From NCBI GenBank assembly GCA_028282195.1, contig JANQII010000252.1:1-43249 (forward strand): a stretch of DNA of 43,249 bases. Direction: 5' to 3'. The position numbers were made by a program, and so were the translations under genes. This stretch comes from Prolixibacteraceae bacterium. GTDB taxonomy: Bacteria; Bacteroidota; Bacteroidia; Bacteroidales; Prolixibacteraceae. Every line of letters starts with the position of its first letter. Within the stretch, counting starts at the first letter, position 1. Under the pieces are notes generated by a model, which was given only the letters and a program-made list of their open reading frames with translations, was not told where the DNA came from and made no database searches. This document shows positions 31,494 through 40,463 of the stretch, one piece after another.

Positions 31494-32103
31494 AAATAGC
31501 TGCGAGTTCACCCTGAGCTATCGTAGTTCCTATCTCGTATGCTTTTATATTTCCTTCAACAAACTTTTCGGGAACGTTTTCCCTAACAATCTGAATCATG
31601 TCATCATGCGAATAGCCTCTGAACTCAGCATAGTAGCCGAGCATAACAACATTCATCATTTTGTTGATATAAAAATCCGGGCTCTTATGCTCATCGGGAT
31701 CAATAATAAATGTCTTATTTTCCGAACGCTTAATTATCTCAGTTTTAGATTCAGGCAAATCTTTTTGTAGCCTGGCGTTTACACTTGTCGAAGTTAATTC
31801 ATAGGTGCTTGAAAAGATAACGCCATCATCTTTCAGGCAATGTAAAAAACGTAGCGTTTCCGTTTGTTCAAAAGATATAAGGTAATCCACATCACCAGCT
31901 TTGATAAAAGGCGATAACACGGGTTTGTCTGAATATCGAAAATGGCTTTCGACACCTCCACCGCGCTGACCTAATCCAATCACATCAGATATTTTCAACT
32001 GATACCCAAGTTTCAAATAAAACTTGCTTAAGAGGTTGCTAAAAAGAAGAATACCTTGTCCTCCTACACCAGCAATGATTATATTTTTTCCTGTATCCTG
32101 CAT
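31492..32103 (-). CDS. iorB: Indolepyruvate:ferredoxin oxidoreductase, beta subunit
   Basis: 203-residue gamma-type (POR-gamma-like) subunit that pairs with IorA to convert aryl-pyruvates, CoA and oxidised ferredoxin to aryl-acetyl-CoA, CO2 and reduced ferredoxin. NIIIAGVGGQGILLFSNLL at residues 7-25 is the family's opening loop; GQRGGGVESHFRYS near 46-59 and VDYLISFEQTETLR near 72-85 follow. It starts two bases after the iorA stop, so the subunits are made together. The stop codon is formed by the edge of the heptanucleotide array, so the last residues (GELAAI) may vary with array changes. Confidence 0.92.
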   Translation of the reverse strand: MQDTGKNIIIAGVGGQGILLFSNLLSKFYLKLGYQLKISDVIGLGQRGGGVESHFRYSDKPVLSPFIKAGDVDYLISFEQTETLRFLHCLKDDGVIFSSTYELTSTSVNARLQKDLPESKTEIIKRSENKTFIIDPDEHKSPDFYINKMMNVVMLGYYAEFRGYSHDDMIQIVRENVPEKFVEGNIKAYEIGTTIAQGELAAI

Positions 32104-32105
32104 TT

Positions 32106-33908
32106 TTATGATTTTATGGCTTCAAAGTGACATGCTGTAGAGCATAATCTGCAACCCGTGCAAATATCTTCGTTAATAACTATTTCAACTGATCCGTCCT
32201 TAATTTTACTCTCAATAGCCAAACATCCAACATCTATACATTTCCTGCATTTAGTGCACAGATCCTGATCGATATAACTTGGAGTATCTTTAGCAAGCTT
32301 GAATTTTGTAACACACGGTTTTTTAACAATAACTACAGAGTTTGTTTTTGCATTTACCGCATTGAGGATAGCGTCTTCCAGCTTATCAATTTCCTGGGGA
32401 TCTACAGTTACAATATCTTTAACGCCGATAGCTTCACAAACTTTGGCAATATCCAGTTTATTTTCCGGTTTGTAATTAAACCCAAACTCACTGGATGCCA
32501 CATTCTGGCCACCGGTCATTGCCAGACAGCTATTGTCAACAATAATCACTGTTGATTGACTATTGTTGAATATCAGGTTCATCAGTCCATTGATCCCGGT
32601 CGCCCAAAAGCCACCATCGCCTATCATGGCTACAAAATTTTCCTTATTATCCTTAGCAATGTTGTAGCCATGGGTTAGTGCTATGCTTGATCCCATGCAC
32701 TTTTGCAGGGAATAGGCCTCCATATGAGGAAAGCAACCTATAAGGCCACAGGTAACATCGGCAGCCGCCTTGATTTTATGTTTCCTTAATAATTGTGCAA
32801 TAAAGAGGTGGGAACAGCCTGCGCAACTGACTGGCAGTCTGAAAGGAACTCCTTCTTGTGGAGTTCTCTTTGGTGCGTCCGGAACGAGTTTTTCCTCTAT
32901 GATATCCGGGGTGAAACGCGTCATTTCGGGGAATTTGGGGAATAATTCTTTCCCGGTTACCGGAATACCCAAATCCTTGATATTCTTTTCCAGAACATCA
33001 TGGCCATCTTCAATCACATAAAGTTCCTCCACGTGTTCGGCCAATTCCCGGATCTTCTTTTCCGGAAGCGGCATAACAAGGCCCAGTTTTAAAACCGAGG
33101 CTTCGGGTAATACTTCTTTTACGTAATAGTAAGGGGTACCTGCCGTAATTACCCCGATCTTTTTACTGTTCAATTCCAGTTTGTTCAGGTCGAAGTCATT
33201 GCTGTCCCCGGCCAGGCGTTTCATATTCGCCACAAAATCATTAAAGCATTTGGTTAATTTTGGGTGCTCAGAACCTTTGGCCTTCATCATAATGGTTGTC
33301 ATGATGACCTTACTGAAAGTTACGGGATATTTATCCCTGAATTTTGCCTCGTACGTGTAGTCTTCATCAATGAGAACCGGACTGGTTGTTTTGCATGTCA
33401 CCGATGTAGTTTTAAAAATCACCGGAGTACTGTATTCTTCGCTGATCTCAAATGCTTTTACCATAAGATCTTTGGCATCCTGACTGTCACTTGGCTCCAA
33501 TACCGGGATGTTGAACATGTTTCCGTAATGACGGCAATCATTATAATCATCACCCGCAAGACGGCCAACATCATCGGAAACCACCAATACCAGGCCGCCG
33601 TTGATTTGACTGCCGGCAGCTCCACCTAATGCATCTGCGGCCACATGTAAACCTACTGTTTTCATCAATGCCAGGCTGCGATAACCTGCGAATGAAGCTC
33701 CTATGGCTACTTCTACAGCCACCTTTTCATTAGTTGCCCATTCACAATAGATATCAGCGTATCTTTGATGGGTATAATCCATTACTTCTGTGGAAGGTGT
33801 ACCCGGGAAACCGGCAGCAACTTTTACGCCTGCTTCAAAGGCACCTCTGGCAATTGCTTCATTACCATTCATCATTTGCATTGCTGCAACCTCATTTCCT
33901 ATCTCCAT
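32106..33908 (-). CDS. iorA: Indolepyruvate:ferredoxin oxidoreductase, alpha subunit
   Basis: 600-residue catalytic subunit. The N-terminal pyrimidine-binding domain has GNEAIARGAFEAGVKVAAGFPGTPSTEV (residues about 15-42) and the middle has the C-terminal-type POR domain. The TPP diphosphate site is MIGDGGFWATGINGLMN with VDNSCLAMTGGQ further on (about 430-465). The last 55 residues are a two-cluster ferredoxin: CTKCRKCIDVGC and CTGCRLCSTAC, enough for two 4Fe-4S clusters. The enzyme is oxygen-sensitive and typical of anaerobes. It forms an operon with iorB two bases downstream. A TATTTTTG box lies about 62 bases before the start. Confidence 0.95.
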   Translation of the reverse strand: MEIGNEVAAMQMMNGNEAIARGAFEAGVKVAAGFPGTPSTEVMDYTHQRYADIYCEWATNEKVAVEVAIGASFAGYRSLALMKTVGLHVAADALGGAAGSQINGGLVLVVSDDVGRLAGDDYNDCRHYGNMFNIPVLEPSDSQDAKDLMVKAFEISEEYSTPVIFKTTSVTCKTTSPVLIDEDYTYEAKFRDKYPVTFSKVIMTTIMMKAKGSEHPKLTKCFNDFVANMKRLAGDSNDFDLNKLELNSKKIGVITAGTPYYYVKEVLPEASVLKLGLVMPLPEKKIRELAEHVEELYVIEDGHDVLEKNIKDLGIPVTGKELFPKFPEMTRFTPDIIEEKLVPDAPKRTPQEGVPFRLPVSCAGCSHLFIAQLLRKHKIKAAADVTCGLIGCFPHMEAYSLQKCMGSSIALTHGYNIAKDNKENFVAMIGDGGFWATGINGLMNLIFNNSQSTVIIVDNSCLAMTGGQNVASSEFGFNYKPENKLDIAKVCEAIGVKDIVTVDPQEIDKLEDAILNAVNAKTNSVVIVKKPCVTKFKLAKDTPSYIDQDLCTKCRKCIDVGCLAIESKIKDGSVEIVINEDICTGCRLCSTACHFEAIKS

Positions 33909-33969
33909 AGTTTAAAAGTGATTCCTCTTAACGCAGAGGATTTAATTATAGATTACCAGTAAATGAGGG

Positions 33970-33977
33970 CAAAAATA
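33970..33977 (-). promoter_or_regulatory. -7 box (TATTTTTG) for iorAB
   Basis: Exact TAnnTTTG match on the minus strand, 62 bases before the iorA ATG. No clean TTTG was seen at the -33 distance (a TTTC lies near it). Confidence 0.4.
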
Positions 33978-34097
33978 GATTAATTATAGGTTTATTGAAA
34001 GCTTTGCTAATAATTTGATAAAAAAAGTGGGAATTTTGCCACAAATGTTGCAAAATTTTTAATACTTGCTTAAAAATCACGCTTGCAATTACGTGTG

Positions 34098-34269
34098 AGG
34101 TGAAAATCTTCTGAACCTAAGAACCAGATGCCTGATTATATCTTACACGGATTTATAGGCCAAATGTCGTCATCTCTACGGCGACTTCAAGGATGTCCTT
34201 GTCACTTGGGCATCACGCAATTTTTTTAGTAGTTCTGCCTGGTGCTAAAGGATTGCGAGCTTTTCACCT
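34098..34269. repeat. 172-bp fold-back element with about 30-bp imperfect terminal inverted repeats
   Basis: The ends are AGGTGAAAA (34098-34106) and its exact complement TTTTCACCT (34261-34269). Pairing continues imperfectly for about 30 bases (CT, A, CCT, CCAG matches). Further in, GGCCAAATGTCGTCATC and the complement of GGATGTCC...TTGGGCATC also resemble each other, and CAAGGA-TG-TCCTTG (34188-34201) sits near the centre. The whole may be one long hairpin, a MITE-like non-coding element, between iorA and ilvD. The remaining part of 33909-34279 holds only the iorA promoter. Confidence 0.5.
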
Positions 34270-34279
34270 ATCAGGTGCT

Positions 34280-35944
34280 TTATCCAGTTACGCAGCCCTC
34301 TGATGCATTAGAAACCAGTTTTATATATTTTTTAAGCATCACCGATTTTATTTCGGAAGCGGGTTTTTGCCAATGCTTTCTCCTTTCCTGAATTTCTTCT
34401 TCACTCAAATCCACATCAATTGTGTTTTTGACTGCATCGATGGTAATTTTATCTCCGTCTTTTAACAGTCCAATAACACCTCCCTCAACCGCTTCCGGTG
34501 TAATGTGGCCAACCACAAAACCATGAGATCCGCCTGAGAAACGCCCATCCGTAATCAGGGCAACGTCTTTGCCCAGCCCGGCTCCAACGATAGCTCCTGT
34601 AGGTTTAAGCATCTCAGGCATACCGGGTCCGCCTTTTGGCCCCTCGTTTCTTATCACCACTACATTACCTTTGGTTACTTTGCCGGCAATGCCTTCAATG
34701 GCCTCTTCTTCGCTGTTAAACACCTTGGCCGTTCCTGTAAAAGCGTTTCCTTCTTTTCCGGTTATCTTGGCAACAGCGCCGTACGGAGCAATATTTCCTC
34801 TTAATATTCTAATGTGCCCGGTTGTTTTTATTGGGTCGGAAATAGGTCTGATAATCTTTTGTCCTTTTTCTAAGTCGTTGATTTCTTCAAGGTTTTGGCC
34901 CAATGTTTTTCCTGTTACGGTAAGTTGGTTGCCATCTAAAAAGTTTTCTTTTAATAAATATTTCATCACACCCGGAATTCCACCAATGTGATGCAGATCT
35001 TCCATTAAATACTTTCCACTCGGCTTAAGATCGGCCAAATAGGGTGTATTATCACTAATGCGCTGAAAATCATCAATATTTATATCGATATTGCCTGCTT
35101 TTGCCATGGCTATTAAATGTAGCACTGCATTGGTTGATCCTCCCAGTGCCATGATTAAGGTGATGGCATTTTCAAATGACTGCTTCGTCATGATATCGCT
35201 GGGCTTGATGTCTTTCACCAATAAATTCTGAATGGCTTTTCCAATGTCGAGGCATTCAAGGCCTTTTTCCTGACTAACGGCCGGGTTCGATGAAGAATAA
35301 GGTAGGCTCATGCCCAAACATTCGATGGACGATGCCATGGTATTGGCGGTGTACATGCCACCACAAGCCCCGGCTCCAGGAATACTGTTTTGAATAATCC
35401 CCTTGTAATCTTCTTCAGAAATTTGTCCTTTTATTTTCTTTCCGTATGCTTCAAAAGCCGATACGATGTTTAAATCCTCATTTTTATACCGTCCTTTTTT
35501 AACCGTTCCCCCATATACCAAAATGGAAGGTCTATCGAGCCGTGCCAATGCAATCATTGCTCCCGGCATGTTTTTATCACATCCTACGATCGGGATTACC
35601 GCATCATAAAACTGGCCGCTTACCACGGTTTCGATGGAATCAGCAATTACTTCGCGGCTTGGAAGCGAGAAATTCATCCCCGATGTTCCATTGGTTATTC
35701 CATCGCTTACTCCAATAGTATGAAAAATCAAGCCGTAAAGGTTTTGATGTTCATCTACACCTTTCTTTACTTCTTCGGCCAATTTATTAAGGTGCATGTT
35801 ACAGGGGTTTCCCTGGAAACCTGTACTAACGATTCCAACTTGCGATTTTTTTAAGTCGTTTTCATCCATACCAATGGCATAAAGCATGGCTTGTGCAGCA
35901 GGCAGGCTGTCGTCCTGGGTAATTTTTTTGCTGTATTTGTTCAT
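34280..35944 (-). CDS. ilvD: Dihydroxyacid dehydratase
   Basis: 554-residue Fe-S enzyme of branched-chain amino-acid synthesis that dehydrates dihydroxy-isovalerate and dihydroxy-methylvalerate to the keto acids. [11 protein letters not shown] near residues 44-54 (first cluster Cys), [20 protein letters not shown] near 119 (second Cys), [14 protein letters not shown] near 191-204 (third Cys) and [16 protein letters not shown] near 463-478 are the family signatures. It stands alone here, without ilvB, ilvC or leu genes. A hairpin (ATAAGGTA and its complement, 35987-36019) lies in its likely leader. Confidence 0.95.
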   Translation of the reverse strand: MNKYSKKITQDDSLPAAQAMLYAIGMDENDLKKSQVGIVSTGFQGNPCNMHLNKLAEEVKKGVDEHQNLYGLIFHTIGVSDGITNGTSGMNFSLPSREVIADSIETVVSGQFYDAVIPIVGCDKNMPGAMIALARLDRPSILVYGGTVKKGRYKNEDLNIVSAFEAYGKKIKGQISEEDYKGIIQNSIPGAGACGGMYTANTMASSIECLGMSLPYSSSNPAVSQEKGLECLDIGKAIQNLLVKDIKPSDIMTKQSFENAITLIMALGGSTNAVLHLIAMAKAGNIDINIDDFQRISDNTPYLADLKPSGKYLMEDLHHIGGIPGVMKYLLKENFLDGNQLTVTGKTLGQNLEEINDLEKGQKIIRPISDPIKTTGHIRILRGNIAPYGAVAKITGKEGNAFTGTAKVFNSEEEAIEGIAGKVTKGNVVVIRNEGPKGGPGMPEMLKPTGAIVGAGLGKDVALITDGRFSGGSHGFVVGHITPEAVEGGVIGLLKDGDKITIDAVKNTIDVDLSEEEIQERRKHWQKPASEIKSVMLKKYIKLVSNASEGCVTG

Positions 35945-36492
35945 GTTTTTTTAATTGTGTTGTTATTTACGAGTTAATTATAAAATATAAGGTAATGAAC
36001 CTATTCAGCACTACCTTATTGATGATAGATACGATTAATAATATCATTTTTAATAATGGCTAATGTAAAAAATAGTTTCTGATTAACCATTACTCTTAGT
36101 TTAACCCAAAATTCTAGTTGTTTGTTCTTCATGGTCTAATAGCCCGACCCGTTGGCTGGCGCGGACTTGTAGTCCGTGTCTTCTTTTGTAAAAACAAGAA
36201 GTATTTATTGTTTTCAACAACAGCACAAATTGCACCCCGATTATACTTTGAATTTCAAAGTATAATCCTGAGGGTGTCCAAAAATTAAAACATACTTGTC
36301 ATTCTTTACACAATGCCCGGGATCAGGATGACGTAATCCTGACTTTTTGGATAGCTTTTTAAGGGAAAGTCCGTATTTTTTTGATATTACTTTTTAGTTG
36401 TTTGAAGCTGTTTGTCCATGGCTGCTCCAATCAAGCTTTCAAGCGGAGTGCCTTTAAAATTTTAATTTATTGAAATGTTGTATGAAATAGTT
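35945..36492. repeat. 548-bp repeat-rich gap
   Basis: The region has no gene. It has the ilvD leader hairpin (35987-36019), CGGACT-TGT-AGTCCG (36160-36174), a near-perfect 29-bp palindrome with 14-bp arms (GATTATACTTTGAA, T, complement; 36239-36267) and TCAGGAT-GACGTA-ATCCTGA followed by five T (36323-36348). The last could end transcripts on the plus strand. The CGCGGACTTGTAGTCCGTG segment resembles a common intergenic repeat of Bacteroidota from memory. Confidence 0.55.
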
Positions 36493-37134
36493 TTATTTCA
36501 TATTATATCTTTGATATAAAATATCTATTTTATCTTCTAGTTCTTCTCTGCTTATGTTGTTGGTCATATATTGAATTTCATTGTTGATTAATTCTGCACT
36601 AAAGGTTGTAATTTGTTTGTAGTCTTGTACAATCATAACTAGGGTACTATCTGAATATGCCATAATATTTCGTGGGTTCGAAATTAGATCATATTCAACT
36701 GCTAGGTTGCGCCATTGTCTATTCATTGCTCTTAACGAACTTCCAGTGATATTTTTAAGAATGATATCATTTTGCATTGTTTTAGGAAAGATAGTAGGAT
36801 AAGGAAAGTGGTGGTTTGCTATTTCATATTTAATGGAATTATTGCTTCCCAAAATGCTTTCAAGTCGAGTATCAATTTCTAATTCAATTAGATTAAGTTC
36901 GTTATTAGCTGCACTTAATAGTTTAATCGTAGTATCTTTTTCTTGATTGATTATAGCTTTATTATTAAAATAGATCGCAAAAAAGACGCCAATAAATGTT
37001 GCAATGATAGTGCCAATAAAACTAATTAGTTCACTCTTTTTCTTTCTAATCCTTTTTGTATAACTAAGTGATAAAAAAATAATAATCAATATTGTTACTA
37101 TTGAAGTGATTGTGGTATATGTGGTTATGTTCAT
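36493..37134 (-). CDS. Membrane protein of unknown function with a long helical tail
   Basis: 213 residues. Two hydrophobic helices (about 7-24 and 38-57) are joined by a basic loop (SYTKRIRKKKSE), so both ends probably face the periplasm or both the cytosol according to the positive-inside rule. The rest, about 60-213, is polar and mostly helical with NELNLIELEIDTRLES. I do not recognise a family. AT content and codon use are more extreme than in ilvD or glyA beside it, which hints at acquired DNA. A candidate 80-residue frame ends two bases before it. Confidence 0.5.
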   Translation of the reverse strand: MNITTYTTITSIVTILIIIFLSLSYTKRIRKKKSELISFIGTIIATFIGVFFAIYFNNKAIINQEKDTTIKLLSAANNELNLIELEIDTRLESILGSNNSIKYEIANHHFPYPTIFPKTMQNDIILKNITGSSLRAMNRQWRNLAVEYDLISNPRNIMAYSDSTLVMIVQDYKQITTFSAELINNEIQYMTNNISREELEDKIDILYQRYNMK

Positions 37135-37136
37135 AT

Positions 37137-37379
37137 CTAATATTTTATTTCTACGAAAGAATAATCACGTTTTACTATCCTCTTACAATGAAGATAAAAA
37201 CAGGTGTTAATACTTTTCAATTGTAGCCAATGCGAAACTGAGGTGGTATAATAAATCATAATTTTAGCAGGGTATTTGTTCTTTTTCGAATGAATGCAAT
37301 TTACTAAAATTTTGTGAATGTAATTAAGATTTTGCACTTTAATGAAACGTTTGCCATTAATATTTTGTGTCTTGATCAT
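37137..37379 (-). CDS. Doubtful small open frame upstream of the membrane protein
   Basis: 80 codons, basic, with no family and no clear domain. Its ATG lies within the first unit of the 41/42-bp repeat array, and the composition (many Lys, Ile, Asn, Tyr, His) is what a random frame in AT-rich DNA gives. It ends two bases before the next gene, which is the main argument for it. More likely spurious. Confidence 0.2.
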   Translation of the reverse strand: MIKTQNINGKRFIKVQNLNYIHKILVNCIHSKKNKYPAKIMIYYTTSVSHWLQLKSINTCFYLHCKRIVKRDYSFVEIKY

Positions 37380-37636
37380 TTGGTAACGTCTTCCCCAGCA
37401 GGAATTGGAGGCTTAATCATTTGATAACGTCTTCCCCGGCAAGAAGTGAAGCCTTAATCATTTAATGAAAGCTTCACCGAACAAAAAGTCGGGGTTTAAT
37501 CATTTAATTAAAGCCCTGCGGAAGAAAAGTGAAGGCTTGATCATTTAATGAAGCCCCGAAAGATTGAAAAGTGGGCGCTTAATCATTTAATCAAGCCTTC
37601 ACCGAAAGAAAAGTTGGGTTTAATCATTTAATTACG
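37371..37636. repeat. Seven-copy array of palindromic repeats at 41/42-bp spacing
   Basis: The heptamer ATCATTT occurs at 37375, 37416, 37457, 37499, 37540, 37582 and 37623, i.e. at steps of 41, 41, 42, 41, 42 and 41 bp. The unit is about GGCTTAATCATTTAATNAAG followed by a purine-rich stretch such as CCGAAAGAAAAG. Most units form an imperfect palindrome (GGCTT/AAGCC or GGGTTTAAT/ATTAAAGCCC). The first two units diverge after the core (TTTGGTAACGTC, TTTGATAACGTC). It is not a CRISPR array because the stretches between cores are alike. Confidence 0.9.
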
Positions 37637-37732
37637 ACATGTTATACCCTTGTATAGACTAATCAGCATTAATTGTTTAAAAATATTCGTAATTGGTGAT
37701 AAATACCTTTTTCCAGCACTTTTAAAAAGTTG

Positions 37733-37740
37733 TACATTTG
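37733..37740 (+). promoter_or_regulatory. -7 box (TACATTTG) for glyA
   Basis: Exact TAnnTTTG match, 31 bases before the glyA ATG. It lies about 100 bases after the end of the phased array. Confidence 0.5.
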
Positions 37741-37771
37741 TGCTTTGTTTCAAAAACGTAAAATTACGACG

Positions 37772-39052
37772 ATGAAGAGAGATCAAATTGTATTCGACAT
37801 TATTGAAAAAGAACGCAAACGCCAGCTTAGTGGAATTGAGCTTATTGCTTCGGAAAACTTTGTGAGTGAGCAGGTGATGGAGGCTATGGGCTCTGTTATG
37901 ACGAACAAGTATGCTGAAGGCTATCCCGGAAAAAGATATTATGGAGGTTGCCAGTTTGTTGATATGACTGAGCAATTGGCTATTGATCGCATTAAAGAGC
38001 TTTTTGGGGCAGCATATGCAAATGTTCAGGCGCACTCGGGTGCACAGGCCAATGCTGCTGTTTTAAGCGTTATTTTAAAGCCAGGCGATACATTCCTTGG
38101 TTTGGATCTTTCACATGGAGGACACCTTTCACATGGTTCCCCTGTAAATTCATCGGGTATTTTGTACAAGCCAATTGCTTACCACGTAAAAGAAGATACC
38201 GGAATGGTTGATTACGATGAAATGGAAGCATTGGCATTGCAACACAAACCAAAGTTGATTATTGGTGGTGCTTCAGCTTACTCACGCGAGTGGGATTATG
38301 CGCGTATGCGCGTGATTGCTGATAAAGTCGGGGCAATGTTTATGGTTGATATGGCCCACCCGGCTGGTTTGATTGCGGCAGGTTTGCTGGATAACCCCAT
38401 TAAGCATGCTCATATTTTAACTTCTACCACTCACAAAACATTGCGTGGTCCGCGTGGGGGCATCATCTTAATGGGTGAAGATTTTGAGAACCCATTCGGA
38501 TTTAAAACGCCCAAAGGGGTTACAAAAATGATGTCGGCAGTACTTGATTTTGCAGTATTCCCGGGACAACAAGGTGGCCCGCTTGAGCATGTAATTGCTT
38601 CTAAAGCAATTGCTTTTGGCGAAGCGCTTGACCCTTCATACAAAGTATACCAAAGCCAGGTGCAAAAGAATGCGGCTGTAATGGCACAGGCTTTTGTTGA
38701 TAAAGGTTATAAGGTAATTTCAAACGGAACGGATAACCACAGTATGTTGATTGACCTTCGTACTAAATTCCCTGAGTTAACGGGTAAGGTTGCTGAAAAT
38801 ACGCTGGTTCTGGCTGACATCACAATTAATAAGAACATGGTTCCTTTTGACAGCCGTTCACCATTTACAACATCAGGTTTGCGTGTGGGTACCCCTGCTA
38901 TTACAACCCGTGGTTTAAAAGAAGATCAAATGGGAACTATCGTTGACTTTATTGATGAAGTTTTGAGTAATGTTGAAGATGAAGCAATAATCAAAAAAGT
39001 TTGTGGCCAGGTTAATGATATGATGAAAGATTTACCATTATTTGCGTGGTAA
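37772..39052 (+). CDS. glyA: Serine hydroxymethyltransferase
   Basis: 426 residues from the ATG at 37772; an upstream TTG start at 37730 would add 14 residues not found in the family. This PLP enzyme converts serine and tetrahydrofolate to glycine and methylene-tetrahydrofolate. [14 protein letters not shown] near residues 16-29, [13 protein letters not shown] near 49-61 and AHSGAQAN near 88-95 (folate and PLP contacts) are conserved. The PLP lysine is in [14 protein letters not shown] near 219-232 (Lys near 224). Codon use suggests high expression. It is preceded by the phased repeat array and followed by a terminator. Confidence 0.96.
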   Translation: MKRDQIVFDIIEKERKRQLSGIELIASENFVSEQVMEAMGSVMTNKYAEGYPGKRYYGGCQFVDMTEQLAIDRIKELFGAAYANVQAHSGAQANAAVLSVILKPGDTFLGLDLSHGGHLSHGSPVNSSGILYKPIAYHVKEDTGMVDYDEMEALALQHKPKLIIGGASAYSREWDYARMRVIADKVGAMFMVDMAHPAGLIAAGLLDNPIKHAHILTSTTHKTLRGPRGGIILMGEDFENPFGFKTPKGVTKMMSAVLDFAVFPGQQGGPLEHVIASKAIAFGEALDPSYKVYQSQVQKNAAVMAQAFVDKGYKVISNGTDNHSMLIDLRTKFPELTGKVAENTLVLADITINKNMVPFDSRSPFTTSGLRVGTPAITTRGLKEDQMGTIVDFIDEVLSNVEDEAIIKKVCGQVNDMMKDLPLFAW

Positions 39053-39249
39053 TCAATCAAAGACGATGAAGTTGTCAAAAGTTAAATGATAATAGTATGC
39101 CAATGAATGGAAAAATTGTTTTTTTGACTCTCCCTCAGGGTGAGTTAGTTAAAAAAAAGTGTCACCATTCATGACATTAGCAAATAGCACTATTTCATAC
39201 GATTACAGCTACTTTCAGTTTCTAACTTTAAAGAAGTTCGATATATAGA

Positions 39250-39283
39250 AGGCTGTCTGTCATTTGCCGGATGGTCTTTTTTT
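39250..39283 (+). terminator. Terminator downstream of glyA
   Basis: AGGCTGTCTG (39250-39259) pairs with CGGATGGTCT-type bases (39268-39277), with several G-U pairs, followed by T to 39283. In between (39126-39168) lies ACTC-T-CCCT/AGGG-T-GAGT flanked by a T run and an A run. The rest of 39053-39316 shows nothing. Confidence 0.6.
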
Positions 39284-39316
39284 ATCTTATATTTCTATTT
39301 TTACAAAGTCGTTGTT

Positions 39317-39343
39317 GGTCATTATTAGTTCACTATGAATGAC
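39317..39343. repeat. Left 27-bp inverted repeat beside the TSUP gene
   Basis: GGTCATTATTAGTTCACTAT plus GAATGAC. The exact reverse complement is at 40266-40292. Additional AATGAC motifs follow on the inner side at both ends. Confidence 0.9.
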
Positions 39344-39412
39344 TATTAATGACTGGTTCTATGAAAAATCAATAGTTTTAAAATAGCGCTTTCACTTTTT
39401 TAATAAGTTATT

Positions 39413-40165
39413 ATGGAATGGCATATCTATCTGGCCTTAGTTGGTGTTGGGGTTCTTGCCGGTTTTATTAATACAGTTGCCGGTGGTGGCTCAACCTTAT
39501 CGTTGCCCATGTTAATGTTTTTAGGCTTGCCGGCCAATGTTGCAAACGGAACAAACAGGGTTGCCATATTGCTTCAGAATGTTGTTGGGGTTAGCACGTT
39601 CAGGCAAAAGAAAGTAATCGACTTTAAAACAGATTACCGGCTTGCCATTCCTGCTGTTATAGGTGCAATTGTAGGGGCATTTGTAGCTGTTGAGATCAAT
39701 GAACAACTATTAAGGAAGATTATCGGTGGCTTGATGGTATTCATGCTGTTGATTGTTGTGCTGAAACCTGACGTATGGATTAAAGACCAGGTGGGGCAGG
39801 TATCAGCAAAACCTTCCTATTTTCAATACTTCATTTTTTTGCTGACAGGTTTTTACGGTGGCTTTATTCAAATGGGTGTAGGCTTTTTCTTGTTAGCTGG
39901 TTTGGTAATGGGATGTGGATACGATTTGGTAAAAGCTAATGCAATAAAAGTATTCATCGCCTTAATTTACACCGTTTTCGCTCTTGGGATTTTTGTGTGG
40001 AATGATCAGGTAGACTGGGTAAGCGGACTTTTACTGGCCAGTGGAAATATGCTGGGAGCCTGGCTGGGTGTTCACTTTACAGTTAAAGGTGGGGCAAAAT
40101 ATGTGCGTTATGTACTCATCTTTGCATTGGTTCTTGTTACTTCAAAGCTGTTGGGTATATTTTAA
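39413..40165 (+). CDS. TSUP (TauE/SafE) family permease
   Basis: 250-residue inner-membrane protein with about eight hydrophobic helices in two similar halves. VGVGVLAGFINTVAGGGSTL near residues 10-29 and FYGGFIQMGVGFFLLAG near 143-160 are the two half-site repeats typical of the TauE/SafE/TSUP family, which moves sulfite, sulfonates or other small organic anions. LPANVANGTNRVA near 39 is also characteristic. The substrate is not inferable. The gene is alone between glyA and the radical SAM gene and is enclosed by 27-bp inverted repeats. Confidence 0.88.
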   Translation: MEWHIYLALVGVGVLAGFINTVAGGGSTLSLPMLMFLGLPANVANGTNRVAILLQNVVGVSTFRQKKVIDFKTDYRLAIPAVIGAIVGAFVAVEINEQLLRKIIGGLMVFMLLIVVLKPDVWIKDQVGQVSAKPSYFQYFIFLLTGFYGGFIQMGVGFFLLAGLVMGCGYDLVKANAIKVFIALIYTVFALGIFVWNDQVDWVSGLLLASGNMLGAWLGVHFTVKGGAKYVRYVLIFALVLVTSKLLGIF

Positions 40166-40265
40166 AGAAATATAAGTTTCGGGTTATTGTCTTAATGGCT
40201 TAGTTTGTAAGAATTTCCTTTGGTAATTTGAAGTCATTCATTGTCATTTTGTCGTCATTTATCTT

Positions 40266-40292
40266 GTCATTCATAGTGAACTAATAATGACC
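40266..40292. repeat. Right 27-bp inverted repeat beside the TSUP gene
   Basis: Exact reverse complement of 39317-39343. It is embedded in a GTCATT/AATGAC-rich stretch (40228-40317) that also contains TTGACCACTGAATGACC. The rest of 40166-40463 has no gene. Confidence 0.9.
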
Positions 40293-40463
40293 ACTATTGA
40301 CCACTGAATGACCATTTTATTGACTCCCGGTGAGGAATGGGATTTATATTTCAATTTAGGATAACAATACGGTAGTCATTTAAGAAATATTTGTGAGCAT
40401 TTAACTTAGCAACTAAATCCTTTAAAACATTTTGATATCAGGATGATGGAGGAGGGTAATCCG

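Noticed and set aside
37371..37636. CRISPR array
   Set aside because: The sequences between the repeated cores are similar to each other and vary only as degenerate repeats, units are 41/42 bp long with a short core, and no cas gene is near.
37730..37771. TTG start for glyA
   Set aside because: The extension overlaps the TACATTTG promoter box, and the family begins at MKRDQIVFD.
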